Source of the DNA: Knoellia sp. Soil729
GTDB taxonomy: Bacteria > Actinomycetota > Actinomycetes > Actinomycetales > Dermatophilaceae
Length of the DNA: 64,000 nt
Direction: 5' to 3'
NCBI RefSeq assembly: GCF_001427985.1
Contig: NZ_LMSA01000001.1
Location: 563,629-627,628, forward strand
Shown: positions 8,911-18,102 of the stretch, piece after piece
Layout of the letters: every line of letters starts with the position of its first letter
Position numbering within the stretch: the first letter of the stretch is position 1
Translations under genes and position numbers: made by a program
Notes under the pieces: model-generated
Database searches by the model: none
What the model was told of the DNA's origin: nothing
Seen by the model: the letters and a program-made list of their open reading frames with translations, nothing else

Positions 8911-9372
8911 ATGCGAAGCATGAGCTATCGCCTGCGCAACGACCCCGACCTCATCCGTGAGCTCCTCAACGACCCGGGCGTCTGGGTCGTGGTCGGGCTC
9001 AGCAACCACGAGGAGCGCCCCGCCTACGGCGTGTCCCAGTGGCTCAAGCACGAGCTGCACAAGGGGATCATCCCGGTGCACCCCAGGGCCGAGACGGTGC
9101 TCGGCGACCAGGGCTACGCGACGCTGGCCGACATCCCGGACCAGGACGTCAAGGTCATCGACTGCTTCGTGAACTCCGCCAACGTGGGCGCCGTCGTCGA
9201 CCAGGCGATCGACCACAAGGACCGCCTGCAGATCGACGCCATCTGGATGCAGCAGGGCGTCGTCGACGAGGCTGCCGCCGACCGGGCGCGCAAGGCCGGG
9301 CTCGACGTCGTCATGGACACCTGCCCCAAGATCGAGTGGCCCCGCGTGAAGCACGAGGGCTCAGCGCGCTGA
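8911..9372 (+). CDS. CoA-binding domain protein (YccU-like)
   Basis: A 153-residue stand-alone CoA-binding Rossmann domain. Visible landmarks are [20 protein letters not shown], the glycine-rich nucleotide loop of this family in modified form, IIPVHPRAE, and [20 protein letters not shown]. Members are related to the CoA-binding part of succinyl-CoA synthetase; their cellular role is not established. Three in-frame ATG codons are near (8908, 8911, 8920). I chose 8911 because GGAGG ends five bases before it. The 3' end overlaps the convergent purE gene by 12 bases. It is divergent from the LLM oxidoreductase. Confidence 0.85.
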   Translation: MRSMSYRLRNDPDLIRELLNDPGVWVVVGLSNHEERPAYGVSQWLKHELHKGIIPVHPRAETVLGDQGYATLADIPDQDVKVIDCFVNSANVGAVVDQAIDHKDRLQIDAIWMQQGVVDEAAADRARKAGLDVVMDTCPKIEWPRVKHEGSAR

Positions 9373-9909
9373 GCGTCGCTCCCTGAGCGCGGCGCCCTTG
9401 GCGTGCGCCTCGTCGCGCAGGCCGACCCGGAAGTCGGCCATCGCCGCGCGGATGCGCGCCGCCTCGTCACCCTCTCCGGCGCCGAGGATGCGGGCCGCGA
9501 GGAGCCCGGCGTTGCGCGCTCCCCCGACCGACACGGTCGCGACCGGCACCCCACCGGGCATCTGGACGATCGAGAGAAGGGAGTCCATCCCGTCGAGGTA
9601 CTTCAGCGGCACCGGTACGCCGATCACCGGCAGGGACGTCACTGAGGCGAGCATGCCGGGCAGGTGGGCGGCTCCCCCCGCGCCGGCGATGATGACGCGC
9701 AGCCCCCGCTCCTCCGCCCGCTGCCCGTAGCCGATCATCTCGTCGGGCATGCGGTGCGCCGAGACGACGTCGACCTCATGGGCGATGCCGAACTCGTCCA
9801 GCACCGTGGACGCGGGCTCCATCACTGGCCAGTCGCTGTCGCTCCCCATGACGACGCCGACGACGGGAGCCGTTGTGGGAGTGGGTGATTCGCTGCTGCT
9901 GCTCGTCAT
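9361..9909 (-). CDS. purE: N5-carboxyaminoimidazole ribonucleotide mutase PurE
   Basis: PurE interconverts N5-CAIR and CAIR in de novo purine synthesis in the cytosol. The 182-residue protein shows the class I signature: [15 protein letters not shown] (phosphate loop), [11 protein letters not shown] with the catalytic His, [12 protein letters not shown], and [28 protein letters not shown]. Length is normal, with a short Ser/Thr/Pro-rich N-terminal extension. Its start overlaps the stop of purK by four bases, so the two are translationally coupled. Convergent overlap of 12 bases with the CoA-binding gene. Confidence 0.97.
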   Translation of the reverse strand: MTSSSSESPTPTTAPVVGVVMGSDSDWPVMEPASTVLDEFGIAHEVDVVSAHRMPDEMIGYGQRAEERGLRVIIAGAGGAAHLPGMLASVTSLPVIGVPVPLKYLDGMDSLLSIVQMPGGVPVATVSVGGARNAGLLAARILGAGEGDEAARIRAAMADFRVGLRDEAHAKGAALRERRSAR

Positions 9910-11078
9910 TCGGAGATCGCTCCCTCGATGTAGTCGGCCGCGTGCCGCGCCCGCTCGCGCAGGTCGGCGAGGTCGTCACCGCTGACGTTGACGTGCCCGA
10001 TCTTGCGACCGGGACGCACGCCCTTGCCATAGAGGTGCACCTTGACCTCCGGGTCACGCGCCATGACATGACGGTATGCCGGGTAGAGGTCCGCGTGCTC
10101 GCCGCCGAGGATGTTGCCCATCACCGTCCACCGCTGGCGCGGCCGCGGTGAGCCGAGCGGCAGGTCGAGCACCGCACGCAGGTGCTGCTCGAACTGGCCG
10201 GTGACCGCGCCGTCCATCGACCAGTGGCCGCTGTTGTGCGGGCGCATCGCGAGCTCGTTGACGACGAACTCGCCACCGGGCAGCTCGAACAGCTCGACGG
10301 CCAGCACTCCGGTCACGCCGAGCTCCCCGGCGATGCGCAGCCCGGCCTCGGTGGCGCGGGCCGCCAGCTCCGGGTCGAGGCCGGCCGCTGGCGCGATCAC
10401 CTCCGTGCAGATGCTGTCGGTCTGGACCGTCTCGACGACCGGCCAGGCCGCCGCCTGTCCGGACGGGCTGCGCGCCAGGAGCACCGCGAGCTCGCGGGTG
10501 AAGGCGACCTTCTCCTCGAGCAGCAGCGGGGAGTCCTCGGACGCGGCTCGCTCGAGCCAGTCGGTCAGCTCGTCCGCGGAGCCGATGACCCGCACGCCCT
10601 TGCCGTCGTAGCCGCCGCGCGGTGTCTTGGCCACGACGGGCCAGCCGACCTCGTCCCCGAAGGACGTGACGTCATCGGCGGTACGAGCGGCCACCCACCG
10701 AGGGCACGGGATGCCGAGCGCGCTGAGCCGGTCGCGCATGGCCAGCTTGTCCTGCGCGAAGACCAGTGCCTCCGGGGTCGGGTGCATGACGACGCCGGCC
10801 GCGGCCAGCGCCCCCAGCACGTCAGTGGGCACCTGCTCGTGGTCGAAGGTCACGACGTCGCACTCCCGCGCGAACGCGAGGACCGCCTCGGTGTCTGTGT
10901 GGGCACCCACCGGCGCCGAGGGGATGACGAGGGCGGCACTGGCGTCGGGCGCCTCGGCGAGGACGCTCAGCGTGATCCCCAGCTCGGCGGCCGGGCCGGC
11001 GCACATCCTCGCGAGCTGCCCTCCCCCGATGATGCCGACGACGGGGAATCCTCCGGGTGCACGCAGCGGGGAAGTCAC
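9906..11078 (-). CDS. purK: N5-carboxyaminoimidazole ribonucleotide synthase PurK
   Basis: PurK is the ATP-grasp enzyme that makes N5-CAIR from AIR, bicarbonate and ATP, feeding PurE. The 390 residues include the N-terminal [12 protein letters not shown] loop, FDHEQVP in the position of the usual FE-hE motif, [15 protein letters not shown] (ATP-grasp lid), [16 protein letters not shown] and [20 protein letters not shown] 11078 is preceded by TATCCT and a six-base spacer, the leaderless pattern. It forms a two-gene operon with purE and is divergent from the GtrA gene, whose own leaderless promoter starts 33 bases away. Confidence 0.97.
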   Translation of the reverse strand: MTSPLRAPGGFPVVGIIGGGQLARMCAGPAAELGITLSVLAEAPDASAALVIPSAPVGAHTDTEAVLAFARECDVVTFDHEQVPTDVLGALAAAGVVMHPTPEALVFAQDKLAMRDRLSALGIPCPRWVAARTADDVTSFGDEVGWPVVAKTPRGGYDGKGVRVIGSADELTDWLERAASEDSPLLLEEKVAFTRELAVLLARSPSGQAAAWPVVETVQTDSICTEVIAPAAGLDPELAARATEAGLRIAGELGVTGVLAVELFELPGGEFVVNELAMRPHNSGHWSMDGAVTGQFEQHLRAVLDLPLGSPRPRQRWTVMGNILGGEHADLYPAYRHVMARDPEVKVHLYGKGVRPGRKIGHVNVSGDDLADLRERARHAADYIEGAISE

Positions 11079-11122
11079 CCCGCGAGGATATCGGCCCGGG
11101 GTTTGGCCGCTACGCTCGGTCG

Positions 11123-11641
11123 GTGACGTCCACGACGCCCGGCCGAGGGCCGCTCGACCGGCTCCGGGGAGCCGTCGGCGTCCTCTATCGCGAGGCCATC
11201 AAGTTCGGTGTCATCGGCCTGGTGGCGTTCGTCATCGACATGGGCAGCTTCAACCTCCTGCGGCACACCGTGCTCGAGGACAAGCCCACCGCCGCAGTCA
11301 TCGTCTCGGCCTCGATCGCCACCGTGTTCGCGTGGGTCGGCAACCGCGCGTGGACGTTCCGGCACCGGCGCAACCGGCCCGCGCACCACGAGGCCGCGCT
11401 CTTCGCCGGCACCAACGGCGTCGCGCTGCTCATCCAGGCGGCCTGCGTCGCGTCCTCCAACTACCTGCTGGGGTTCGAGTCGCTCACGGCCGACAACGTC
11501 GCCAAGGTCGTGGGCATCGGGCTCGGCACGCTCTTCCGGTTCTGGGCCTACCGCCGCTACGTCTTCGCGGGAGAACCACTTGACCTCGACCAGTCACCTC
11601 TGAGCGACCGCAAGCCGCTCTCCGGGGGCACGCCACCCTGA
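11123..11641 (+). CDS. GtrA family membrane protein
   Basis: GtrA-type proteins are small four-helix membrane proteins thought to flip or deliver undecaprenyl-phosphate-linked sugars in cell-surface polysaccharide synthesis. The 172-residue protein has the expected layout: IKFGVIGLVAFVIDMGSFNL (helix 1), a second helix around VIVSASIATVFAWVGNRAWTF with the family motif N-R-x-W-T-F, a third around NGVALLIQAACVASSNYLL, and a fourth ending in RFWAYRRYVF. GTG 11123 is preceded by TACGCT plus six bases. M. tuberculosis carries a GtrA-like gene (Rv3277) at the same place next to purK. Substrate unknown. Confidence 0.88.
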   Translation: MTSTTPGRGPLDRLRGAVGVLYREAIKFGVIGLVAFVIDMGSFNLLRHTVLEDKPTAAVIVSASIATVFAWVGNRAWTFRHRRNRPAHHEAALFAGTNGVALLIQAACVASSNYLLGFESLTADNVAKVVGIGLGTLFRFWAYRRYVFAGEPLDLDQSPLSDRKPLSGGTPP

Positions 11642-11642
11642 C

Positions 11643-11741
11643 CGGCGTGTCCCGTGCCTTTCTCACCAATTCCCCCGAAATGCACCCGACACGCCGATAG
11701 CCACAGCGCGTATGCCGGGTGCTCACCTTCCGCTATCGGCG
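11643..11741. repeat. Intergenic repeat element, copy 5, with inverted repeats
   Basis: The gap between the convergent GtrA and histidine kinase genes holds one degenerate copy of a dispersed element whose core reads CCAATTCCCCC, then AAATGCAC, then GACACGCCG (about 11666-11696). Two nested inverted repeats are visible: GGCGTGTC with GACACGCC, and CGCCGATAG (11692-11700) with CTATCGGCG (11733-11741). Location at the tails of two convergent genes suggests a terminator-like or boundary role, which is inference. Confidence 0.65.
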
Positions 11742-11764
11742 CACCCCGGCCTCAGTCGTCGGCC

Positions 11765-12784
11765 TCAGTCGTCGGCCTCGGAGAGGAACACGGCGAAGAC
11801 CGCCGGCTGCGCGCTGACCAGCTCGAGGCGGCCACCGCTGTCCTCGGCGAGGTCCCGGGCCAGCGTGAGCCCCAGCCCGGAGCCGGTCGACGACACCGAC
11901 CGCTCGAAGATGTGCGGCGCGATGGCCGGTGCCACCCCGACGCCCTCGTCGCCCAGCTCGATGACCACCGAGGGGCCGGCCCGACGCGCAGCGATGTCCA
12001 CCACCCCTCGCCCGTGGGCGAGGGCATTCTCGATGAGCGTCGACATGATCTGGGCGAGGGCGACCGGGGTCACCCGGACGCGCAGCCCACGCTCGCCATG
12101 GATGCGCATGCTGCGCTTGGACGCGGCGAAGGCCGGCTGCCACTCGCGCTGCAGCGAGGCGAGCACGGCGTCGAGCGAGACGCTCGGGCGCGCCGGGTCG
12201 CCGACGCGGCTGCGTCCCATGAGGTCGTCGACGACCTTGGTCAACCGGTCCACCTGGGCGATGGCGACCTGGGCCTCCTCCTGCACGACCGCGAGGTCGT
12301 CGGTGGCGGCGATCTCGTCCAGGCGCATGAGCAGAGCCGTGAGAGGGGTGCGGAGCTGGTGCGAGGCGTCGGCGGCGAAGTCACGTTCGGCGGCGAGGTT
12401 GCGCGTCACCTGGTTGGCACTGCGTGAGAGGACGTCGCTGATGCGGTCGAGCTCGCGGATCCCCGAGTTGAGCGGGCGGAAGCGCGACTCGCCGGCGCCG
12501 AGCCGCTCGGCCCGGTCCGCTAGGGCGGTCAACGGGTCACCGAGCAGTCGGGCCCGGCGCTGCGCCACGAACCAGCCCGCACCGAGGCCGAGCAGCACCA
12601 GGACGACCACGAGCGCCGTCAGGATGACCACACCGTGCATCCCGGAGGTCGACTGCACGAGGTGCGTCCGCCTCTCGACGGGTGCCGTCGCCACGACGAC
12701 CCCCAGGACGAGCAGCGGGAGGGCCAGCAGGGCCACGGCGGCTCCGACCGCCGCGAGAGTCGATCTCAGCAGGAGACGGCGCAT
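11765..12784 (-). CDS. Two-component sensor histidine kinase
   Basis: The 339-residue protein has two membrane helices (about 5-33 and 53-73) around a very short extracellular loop, a HAMP-like segment (about 78-125), a dimerisation/phosphoacceptor helix with FAADASHQLRTPLTALL (His at about 145), and a HATPase domain with STLIENALAHG (N box), DEGVGV (G1) and GSGLGLTLA (G2). The small loop suggests it senses something in or near the membrane. It follows its response regulator by seven bases and is probably cotranscribed with it. ATG 12784 is chosen because it begins MRRLLLRS right before the first helix. The signal is unknown. Confidence 0.92.
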   Translation of the reverse strand: MRRLLLRSTLAAVGAAVALLALPLLVLGVVVATAPVERRTHLVQSTSGMHGVVILTALVVVLVLLGLGAGWFVAQRRARLLGDPLTALADRAERLGAGESRFRPLNSGIRELDRISDVLSRSANQVTRNLAAERDFAADASHQLRTPLTALLMRLDEIAATDDLAVVQEEAQVAIAQVDRLTKVVDDLMGRSRVGDPARPSVSLDAVLASLQREWQPAFAASKRSMRIHGERGLRVRVTPVALAQIMSTLIENALAHGRGVVDIAARRAGPSVVIELGDEGVGVAPAIAPHIFERSVSSTGSGLGLTLARDLAEDSGGRLELVSAQPAVFAVFLSEADD

Positions 12785-12791
12785 GCCCTCG

Positions 12792-13469
12792 TCAGCCCCC
12801 CGTGGGGTCGAAACGGAAGCCGACGCCACGGATCGTCGTGATGTACCGCGGTTGCATCGCGTCGTCACCGAGCTTCTTGCGCAGCACCGAGATGTGCATG
12901 TCGAGGGTCTTGGTGGAGCCGTACCACGCCGTCTCCCAGACCTCGCGCATCAGCTGCTCGCGGGAGATGACCTTGCCCTGGCTGCGGGCGAGGACGCGCA
13001 GGAGCTCGTACTCCTTGGCGGTCAGCTGGATCTCCTCGTCGTGGAGGAAGACCCGTCGTGACTCGGTGTCGACCCTGATGTCGACCTGGCCGGCGGTGGG
13101 CGTCTCGGGGATCCCCCGGCGAAGCAGGGCCCGGGCGCGGGCCAGGAGCTCAGCCAGCCGGAACGGCTTGGTGACGTAGTCGTCGGCGCCCGCATCGAGC
13201 CCCACGACGGTGTCGACCTCGTCGGCGCGGGCGGTGAGCACGAGCACCGGCACGGTGTAGCCCTCGCCGCGCAACCTGCGGCACACCTCGAGCCCGTCCA
13301 TCGTGGGCAGGCCAAGGTCGAGGACGAGGAGGTCGGGGCTGTCGCGCGCGGCCTCGAGTGCCTCGCGCCCGTCGGCGCGCACCTCCACCTCATAGCCCTC
13401 GCGCCGCAGGGCTCGGGCCAAGGGCTCCGAGATCGCCGGGTCGTCTTCGGCGAGCAGCACGCGAGTCAT
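12792..13469 (-). CDS. OmpR/PhoB-family response regulator
   Basis: A 225-residue DNA-binding regulator. The receiver domain has the acidic pair in LLAEDDPA, the phosphoacceptor Asp51 in LLVLDLGLP, the Thr/Ser switch in VLTARAD and the conserved Lys in VTKPFRL. The winged-helix domain (about 130-222) has LTAKEYELLRVLARSQGKVI and the recognition helix region TLDMHISVLRKKLGDD followed by IRGVGFRF. ATG 13469 is preceded by TAGCAT and a seven-base spacer, a leaderless promoter lying in the 29-base gap after the cyclase gene, so the pair could be expressed on its own as well as by read-through. Targets are unknown. Confidence 0.94.
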   Translation of the reverse strand: MTRVLLAEDDPAISEPLARALRREGYEVEVRADGREALEAARDSPDLLVLDLGLPTMDGLEVCRRLRGEGYTVPVLVLTARADEVDTVVGLDAGADDYVTKPFRLAELLARARALLRRGIPETPTAGQVDIRVDTESRRVFLHDEEIQLTAKEYELLRVLARSQGKVISREQLMREVWETAWYGSTKTLDMHISVLRKKLGDDAMQPRYITTIRGVGFRFDPTGG

Positions 13470-13498
13470 GCGGGCGATGCTAGTGGGAACAGGGGGAA

Positions 13499-14557
13499 TC
13501 ACGCGTGTTGGTCCCACGGGCGGTCCTTGCGCGCGCCGCTGGACCGGGCGAGCTCGAACGGGGTGATCGTGCCGATGCCACGCAGGTGGCGGCGGCGTTG
13601 CTCGATCATCGAGAACCCCGACAAGGTGCCCAGCGCCCGCGCGACCTCGTCGTCGACGAACACCCGACCGGGAGGCGTCACGGCCGTGAGCCTGCTGGCC
13701 CGGTTGACGGTCGTGCCGAAGACGTCGCCCAGCCGGCTGATGACCTTGCCCGAGGCCATGCCGACGCGCACGTCGGGCAGCAGGTCGTCTTCCCCCATGG
13801 CGTCGACGAGGTCGAGGCCGATGGCCGCCGCGGCGTTGGCGTCGGCGTGGACGAACAGCACCTCGTCGCCCACCGTCTTGATGACGCGCCCGCCGTGCGT
13901 CGTCACGACGTCGCTCGCGAGCTCCTCGAAGCGCTGGACGAGGGTGCCGAGCTGCCGCTCGGTCATCCGCCGCACGAGCGAGGTGAAGTTCACGAGGTCG
14001 GCGAAGCCCACGACCCGCAGCGGGGCACTCGGGTCGTGGTCGGTGTCGCGTGCATCGGCGAGCATGCGGGTGATCGCGGATGTGAGGTGACGTCGCCAGA
14101 CATAGACCATGAGCGGCTCGAGCTGGTCGACGAGGTCGACGATGAGGGTCGCCGACGCCTCGGCCACGCCGCGGTCGGGCACCGAGCGCGCGTCCTTCTC
14201 ACCGATCTCGGCCTCCTGCTCGTCGGGCGTGAGGTACTCCGCCACGAGCTGGGTCTGCCACACGGCCAGCCGGTCGGAGGTGCGCGCGAACGCGCGGGCC
14301 ATCGCCAGCGCCATGTCCTCGTCGAGGTCGCTGTCACGGATGAGGTTCGAGACCCGCACCAGTGCGTCGAGGTCGGCCTCGGTGAACATGATTTCCTCGT
14401 CGTCGACGATCTGGAAGCCGAGCGCGTGCCAGAGCTTGCGGGCCGACATGACCGACACCGCGGCCTCGCGGCTGATCTCGCGTCGTCCCATCGTGGCCGG
14501 GCGCCCGAGGAGCTTCTCCTCGATCTCGGCCTCGAAGTCACGCGGACGCTCGCTCAC
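13499..14557 (-). CDS. Class III adenylate/guanylate cyclase with N-terminal regulatory domain (Rv1264-like)
   Basis: The 352 residues split into an N-terminal alpha-helical domain (about 1-180) that resembles the autoinhibitory, pH-responsive domain of M. tuberculosis Rv1264, and a C-terminal cyclase homology domain. Catalytic residues look intact: metal-binding Asp in VGFADLVNF and in KTVGDEVLF, a purine-recognising Lys in the same IKTVGDE stretch, and [13 protein letters not shown] with the transition-state Asn and Arg. It should therefore make cAMP as a soluble dimer. A good ribosome binding site (GAGGAGG) precedes ATG 14557. It lies between birA and a two-component system on the same strand, with gaps of only about 30 bases, so read-through is likely. 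Confidence 0.9.
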   Translation of the reverse strand: MSERPRDFEAEIEEKLLGRPATMGRREISREAAVSVMSARKLWHALGFQIVDDEEIMFTEADLDALVRVSNLIRDSDLDEDMALAMARAFARTSDRLAVWQTQLVAEYLTPDEQEAEIGEKDARSVPDRGVAEASATLIVDLVDQLEPLMVYVWRRHLTSAITRMLADARDTDHDPSAPLRVVGFADLVNFTSLVRRMTERQLGTLVQRFEELASDVVTTHGGRVIKTVGDEVLFVHADANAAAAIGLDLVDAMGEDDLLPDVRVGMASGKVISRLGDVFGTTVNRASRLTAVTPPGRVFVDDEVARALGTLSGFSMIEQRRRHLRGIGTITPFELARSSGARKDRPWDQHA

Positions 14558-14587
14558 GTGCCACTCCTCCTCGGGCTTCTCAAGATC

Positions 14588-15355
14588 TCACCGGACGTGG
14601 ACGACGTCACCGGCGGCCACGGCATACGGACCGTTGTCGGTCTCCAGGCACAGTCTGCCGTCTGCGTCGATCCCGGTCGCGACCCCGCGCACCTCACCGT
14701 GCGGGAGGTGGGTGACGACGGTTCGTCCGAGCGTTCCGCAGACTGCGGCGTATGCCGTCCGCACGGCATACGGGTCGTCGTCCAGCTCGCGCAGGAGGAC
14801 TGCCAGACGTCGCAGGTATGCCGTGAGCGCACCTTCGCGACTCACTCCCGGTGCGCCCGCGAGACGGAGCGAGGTGGCCGTGTCAACGGGGAGGTCGGCG
14901 CGCTCCTGGTCGATGTTGACGCCGGTGCCGACGACGACGCCTGCCGGGGTCAGCTCGGCGAGGATGCCGGCGAGCTTGCGGTCGTCGTCGGCGGGGACGA
15001 GGAGGTCGTTGGGCCACTTGAGGGCGATCTCGACACCGCTGACCTCGGTGAGGGCGTCGCGCAGGGCGAGGCCGACGACGAGAGGGACCCACCCCAGTGG
15101 CGCCCGCGCCGGGCGGGGCACGACGACGCTGGCCGCGATGCTCGTGCCGGGTGTCGTCGTCCACGCGCGGTCGAGTCGGCCACGTCCTGCTCGCTGCTCC
15201 TCCGCGGTGACGACGCGCCAGGGCCTCGGGTCGCGCACGAGCTCGGCATTGGTGGAGTCGACGATGTCGTGGACCTCGACGGGCAACCAGGGAGAGCCGG
15301 GTGTGACGAGGGACGCATCCATGGGGCGAGAGGCAGCAGGAAGGGTCACGGTCAC
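14588..15355 (-). CDS. birA: Biotin-[acetyl-CoA-carboxylase] ligase BirA
   Basis: BirA activates biotin to biotinyl-AMP and attaches it to the carrier lysine of carboxylases such as AccA3 further along this window. The 255-residue protein is the catalytic and C-terminal domains without the N-terminal DNA-binding domain of E. coli Bir[26 protein letters not shown] (the GRGR-type nucleotide loop), [11 protein letters not shown] and VVGTGVNID. Start choice is uncertain: GTG 15355 has a weak AAGGGA about ten bases upstream, GTG 15349 and ATG 15322 are in frame too. It is divergent from the carboxylase beta subunit gene, the same pairing as Rv3279c/Rv3280 in M. tuberculosis. Confidence 0.93.
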   Translation of the reverse strand: MTVTLPAASRPMDASLVTPGSPWLPVEVHDIVDSTNAELVRDPRPWRVVTAEEQRAGRGRLDRAWTTTPGTSIAASVVVPRPARAPLGWVPLVVGLALRDALTEVSGVEIALKWPNDLLVPADDDRKLAGILAELTPAGVVVGTGVNIDQERADLPVDTATSLRLAGAPGVSREGALTAYLRRLAVLLRELDDDPYAVRTAYAAVCGTLGRTVVTHLPHGEVRGVATGIDADGRLCLETDNGPYAVAAGDVVHVR

Positions 15356-15360
15356 AAGGC

Positions 15361-15373
15361 TAGAGTCCCTTGC
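15361..15373 (+). promoter_or_regulatory. Leaderless-type promoter of accD5
   Basis: TAGAGT at 15361-15366 matches the actinobacterial -10 element TANNNT and is followed by seven bases and then the ATG of the carboxylase gene, so the transcript probably starts at the A of the start codon. The same arrangement recurs before about twenty genes in the window. The birA start lies just upstream in the other direction, so both genes share this short control region. Confidence 0.6.
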
Positions 15374-17026
15374 ATGGCGCAGACCGACACCCAGCCCACC
15401 GGCGGAACCGACCTCCCGGCGGCTGACACCGGCATCGACATCCACACGACGGCAGGCAAGCTGGCCGACCTCAAGCGGCGGGTCGGCGAAGTCGCCCACG
15501 CGGGGTCCGAGCGGGCTGTCGAGAAGCAGCACGCGCGCGGCAAGAAGACCGCCCGCGAGCGTCTCGAGATGCTCCTCGACGAGGGCTCGTTCGTCGAGAT
15601 GGACAAGTACGCGCGACACCGCTCGGTCGCGTTCGGCCAGGACGCGAACCGCCCCTACGGCGACGGTGTCGTCACGGGATACGGCACGGTCGACGGACGC
15701 ACGGTGGCCGTCTTCGCGCAGGACTTCACCGTCTTCGGCGGGTCCCTCGGTGAGGTCTTCGGCGAGAAGATCACCAAGGTCATGGACTTCGCGATGAAGG
15801 TGGGCTGCCCGGTGGTCGGGCTCAACGACTCCGGGGGCGCGCGCATCCAGGAGGGTGTGGCGTCGCTCGGCCTCTACGGCGAGATCTTCCGCCGCAACGT
15901 GCACGCGTCCGGCGTCATCCCGCAGATCTCGCTGATCATGGGGCCGTGCGCCGGTGGCGCCGTCTACTCCCCCGCCGTCACCGACTTCACCGTCATGGTC
16001 GACCAGACCTCGCACATGTTCATCACCGGGCCCGACGTCATCAAGACGGTCACCGGTGAGGACGTGGGCTTCGAGGAGCTCGGCGGTGCCCGCACCCACA
16101 ACTCCAAGTCCGGTGTCGCGCACTACATGGGGACGGACGAGGAGGACGCCGTCGAGTACGTCAAGGCGCTGCTGTCCTACCTGCCGTCGAACAACATGGA
16201 GGAGCCGCCGTCGTTCGCGGACTTCTCGGCCGACGACCTCCCCTCGCTCGAGGTGACCGACGAGGACCGTTTCCTTGACACGATCATCCCGGACAGCCCC
16301 AACCAGCCCTATGACATGCACCAGGTCATCGAGTCCTTGGTCGACGACGGCGACTTCCTGGAGGTCGCCCCGCTCTTCGCGCCCAACATGGTCATCGGCT
16401 TCGCCCGCATCGAGGGTCGGTCAGTGGGGATCGTGGCCAACAACCCGATGCAGTTCGCGGGGACCCTCGACATCGACGCCTCCGAGAAGGCTGCGCGCTT
16501 CGTGCGGACGTGCGACGCCTTCAACGTCCCGATCCTCACGCTCGTGGACGTGCCCGGGTTCCTGCCCGGCACCGACCAGGAGTGGGACGGCATCATCCGC
16601 CGCGGCGCGAAGCTGATCTACGCCTACGCCGAGGCCACGGTCCCACTCGTCACCGTCATCACCCGCAAGGCCTATGGCGGTGCTTACGACGTCATGGGGT
16701 CCAAGCACCTCGGCGCCGACATCAACCTCGCCTGGCCCACGGCGCAGATCGCGGTCATGGGCGCCCAGGGCGCGGTCAACATCCTCTATCGCAAGCAGCT
16801 CGCGGCAGCGGCCGAGCGTGGCGAGGACGTCGATGCCGCCCGCCAGACGTTCATCACCGAGTACGAGGACACGCTGGCCAACCCCTACGTCGCCGCCGAG
16901 CGCGGCTACATCGACACCGTCATCACGCCCTCCAACACCCGGATGAACGTCACCAAGGCGCTGCGGGCCCTGCGCACCAAGCGCGAGACCCTGCCCCCCA
17001 AGAAGCACGGGAACATCCCCCTCTGA
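15374..17026 (+). CDS. accD5: Acyl-CoA (propionyl/acetyl-CoA) carboxylase beta subunit, AccD5-like
   Basis: The carboxyltransferase subunit moves CO2 from carboxybiotin to acyl-CoA, giving malonyl- or methylmalonyl-CoA for fatty acid synthesis. The 550 residues contain the two crotonase-like halves: [16 protein letters not shown] and [18 protein letters not shown] (N half oxyanion holes) and [19 protein letters not shown] with [13 protein letters not shown] (C half). The length and the long N-terminal tail (about 45 residues) match AccD5/PccB. The next gene, one base overlapping, is the epsilon subunit, and AccA3 is at 31.5 kb. The operon order accD-accE with divergent birA is conserved in actinobacteria. 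Confidence 0.95.
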   Translation: MAQTDTQPTGGTDLPAADTGIDIHTTAGKLADLKRRVGEVAHAGSERAVEKQHARGKKTARERLEMLLDEGSFVEMDKYARHRSVAFGQDANRPYGDGVVTGYGTVDGRTVAVFAQDFTVFGGSLGEVFGEKITKVMDFAMKVGCPVVGLNDSGGARIQEGVASLGLYGEIFRRNVHASGVIPQISLIMGPCAGGAVYSPAVTDFTVMVDQTSHMFITGPDVIKTVTGEDVGFEELGGARTHNSKSGVAHYMGTDEEDAVEYVKALLSYLPSNNMEEPPSFADFSADDLPSLEVTDEDRFLDTIIPDSPNQPYDMHQVIESLVDDGDFLEVAPLFAPNMVIGFARIEGRSVGIVANNPMQFAGTLDIDASEKAARFVRTCDAFNVPILTLVDVPGFLPGTDQEWDGIIRRGAKLIYAYAEATVPLVTVITRKAYGGAYDVMGSKHLGADINLAWPTAQIAVMGAQGAVNILYRKQLAAAAERGEDVDAARQTFITEYEDTLANPYVAAERGYIDTVITPSNTRMNVTKALRALRTKRETLPPKKHGNIPL

Positions 17027-17259
17027 TGGCTGACGACGAAGCCCAGCCCGAAACCGGTGCGGCACAACGCATCGAGGTCCTCGGTGACGCCACGCCCGAG
17101 CAGGTGGCGGCCCTGGTCGCCGTCCTGTCGGCAGCCTCCGGGGGCGCTGCTGAGGCCGCACCCGCCCGCCAACCATCGGCATGGTCCGCACCCGCAGGAC
17201 TGCTCCGCCGCTCCATGACCCCAGGACCCGGCGGCTGGCAGCACTCCCTCCGTCCCTAA
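17026..17259 (+). CDS. accE: Acyl-CoA carboxylase epsilon subunit AccE
   Basis: A 77-residue protein whose ATG overlaps the stop of the beta-subunit gene (TGATG), so translation is coupled. It has an acidic N terminus, a short core IEVLGDATPEQVAALVAVLSA, and a tail with SAWSAPAGLLRRSM and a Trp near the end (GGWQHSLRP), the pattern of actinobacterial AccE, which strengthens the AccA3-AccD5 complex. The family is weakly conserved in sequence; the identification rests on the core, size and position. Rv3281 holds the same place in M. tuberculosis. Confidence 0.9.
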   Translation: MADDEAQPETGAAQRIEVLGDATPEQVAALVAVLSAASGGAAEAAPARQPSAWSAPAGLLRRSMTPGPGGWQHSLRP

Positions 17260-17262
17260 CTC

Positions 17263-17374
17263 CCCAATTCCCCCCAAATGCACGAGACACGCCGGTATGC
17301 CGGCCGCCCGGTCTCCCGTGCTTTTCTCACCCAATTCCCCCCAAATGCACGAGACACGCCGGTATGCCGGCCGC
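17263..17374. repeat. Tandem pair of the intergenic repeat (copies 1 and 2)
   Basis: A 45-base sequence occurs identically at 17263-17307 and 17330-17374 (period 67 bases). Each copy runs CCCAATTCCCCCC, AAATGCACGAGACAC, GCCGGTATGCCGGCCG. The last part can fold as GCCGG-TATG-CCGGC. The spacer between the copies (CCGGTCTCCCGTGCTTTTCTCA) has TTTTCTCAC, also found before other copies. The pair fills the gap between the convergent accE and MOSC genes. Related copies are at 11.66 kb and, inverted, at 19.04-19.15 kb. Confidence 0.85.
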
Positions 17375-17377
17375 TCC

Positions 17378-18034
17378 CTACCGCTCCCAGCGGACGAGCT
17401 TCCCGGCCAGTTTCTCGTGCTCTCGCTCGGGCATGACACGAGCGGCCAGCACCTTCCGGGCTAGTTCGGGGTCGCCCATGCAGGCCCGGAACACCTCCGG
17501 CACGGTGATGCCGTGGCCCGGGCGCCAGACCACCTGAATCTCGTCGGAGGGACGGATCATGCCGCACTGGGTGACTGCCAAGTAGGCCCCTGTCCGCCCA
17601 CGTTCGGTGAAGGCCTTCACCCAGCCGCGCACACCCATGTGGGCCGAGAACGTGGCGCAGGGGACGCGCGGCCCGGTCACCGTCAGGACAACTGAGCTAC
17701 CGATGCGCCACTGTTCGCCGATCACCGATGCATCAACGTCGAAGCCCGCGGTCGTGAGGTTCTCGCCGAACGCTCCCGGTCGCAGGTCACGACCCAGGTC
17801 AACCGACCACCGGTCGAGCTCCTCGCGCGCAAAGGCGTACACGGCCTGTGTCGAACCCCCGTGGTGCTTGAGATTGACGACGGCGTCGCCGCTGACTCCG
17901 CTGGCGCCGGTTCCCTTGGGACCGGGGTCGAAGACAGTGGTCTCGTCGGTGGGGTGCTTGTCGATTCCCGTGAGCCGCTTGATGATCCCGGCAGTGGGGA
18001 GACCGATGTTGACCGAGTGCACGCGGGCTGTCAT
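17378..18034 (-). CDS. MOSC domain protein (YiiM-like)
   Basis: MOSC proteins are related to the C-terminal domain of molybdenum cofactor sulfurase; YiiM-type members reduce N-hydroxylated compounds with a molybdenum cofactor. The 218 residues include a first segment SVNIGLPTAGIIKRLTGIDKHP, the core LKHHGGSTQAVYAFAREELDRW, PGAFGENLTTAGFDVDASVIGEQW (split by the usual beta strands) and the conserved metal-ligand Cys in GPRVPCATFSAHMG (about 130). No partner gene is adjacent. ATG 18034 is preceded by TACGCT and six bases (leaderless pattern). Substrate not known. Confidence 0.88.
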   Translation of the reverse strand: MTARVHSVNIGLPTAGIIKRLTGIDKHPTDETTVFDPGPKGTGASGVSGDAVVNLKHHGGSTQAVYAFAREELDRWSVDLGRDLRPGAFGENLTTAGFDVDASVIGEQWRIGSSVVLTVTGPRVPCATFSAHMGVRGWVKAFTERGRTGAYLAVTQCGMIRPSDEIQVVWRPGHGITVPEVFRACMGDPELARKVLAARVMPEREHEKLAGKLVRWER

Positions 18035-18102
18035 GGGGGCAGCGTAGGTGGGCTTGTGGATATCTCGAGCTCCATTTTCCGCGGAGCCGCCACAGTGGGG
18101 TG

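Noticed and set aside
13505-15373. Long in-frame upstream extension of accD5 across the cyclase and birA genes
   Set aside because: The frame is open only because of GC bias; the translated part is a shadow of minus-strand genes, and TAGAGT with the ATG at 15374 marks the start.
17263-17374. Repeat pair as a minimal CRISPR array
   Set aside because: Only two units with one 22-base spacer, other copies are dispersed and inverted, no cas genes in the window.
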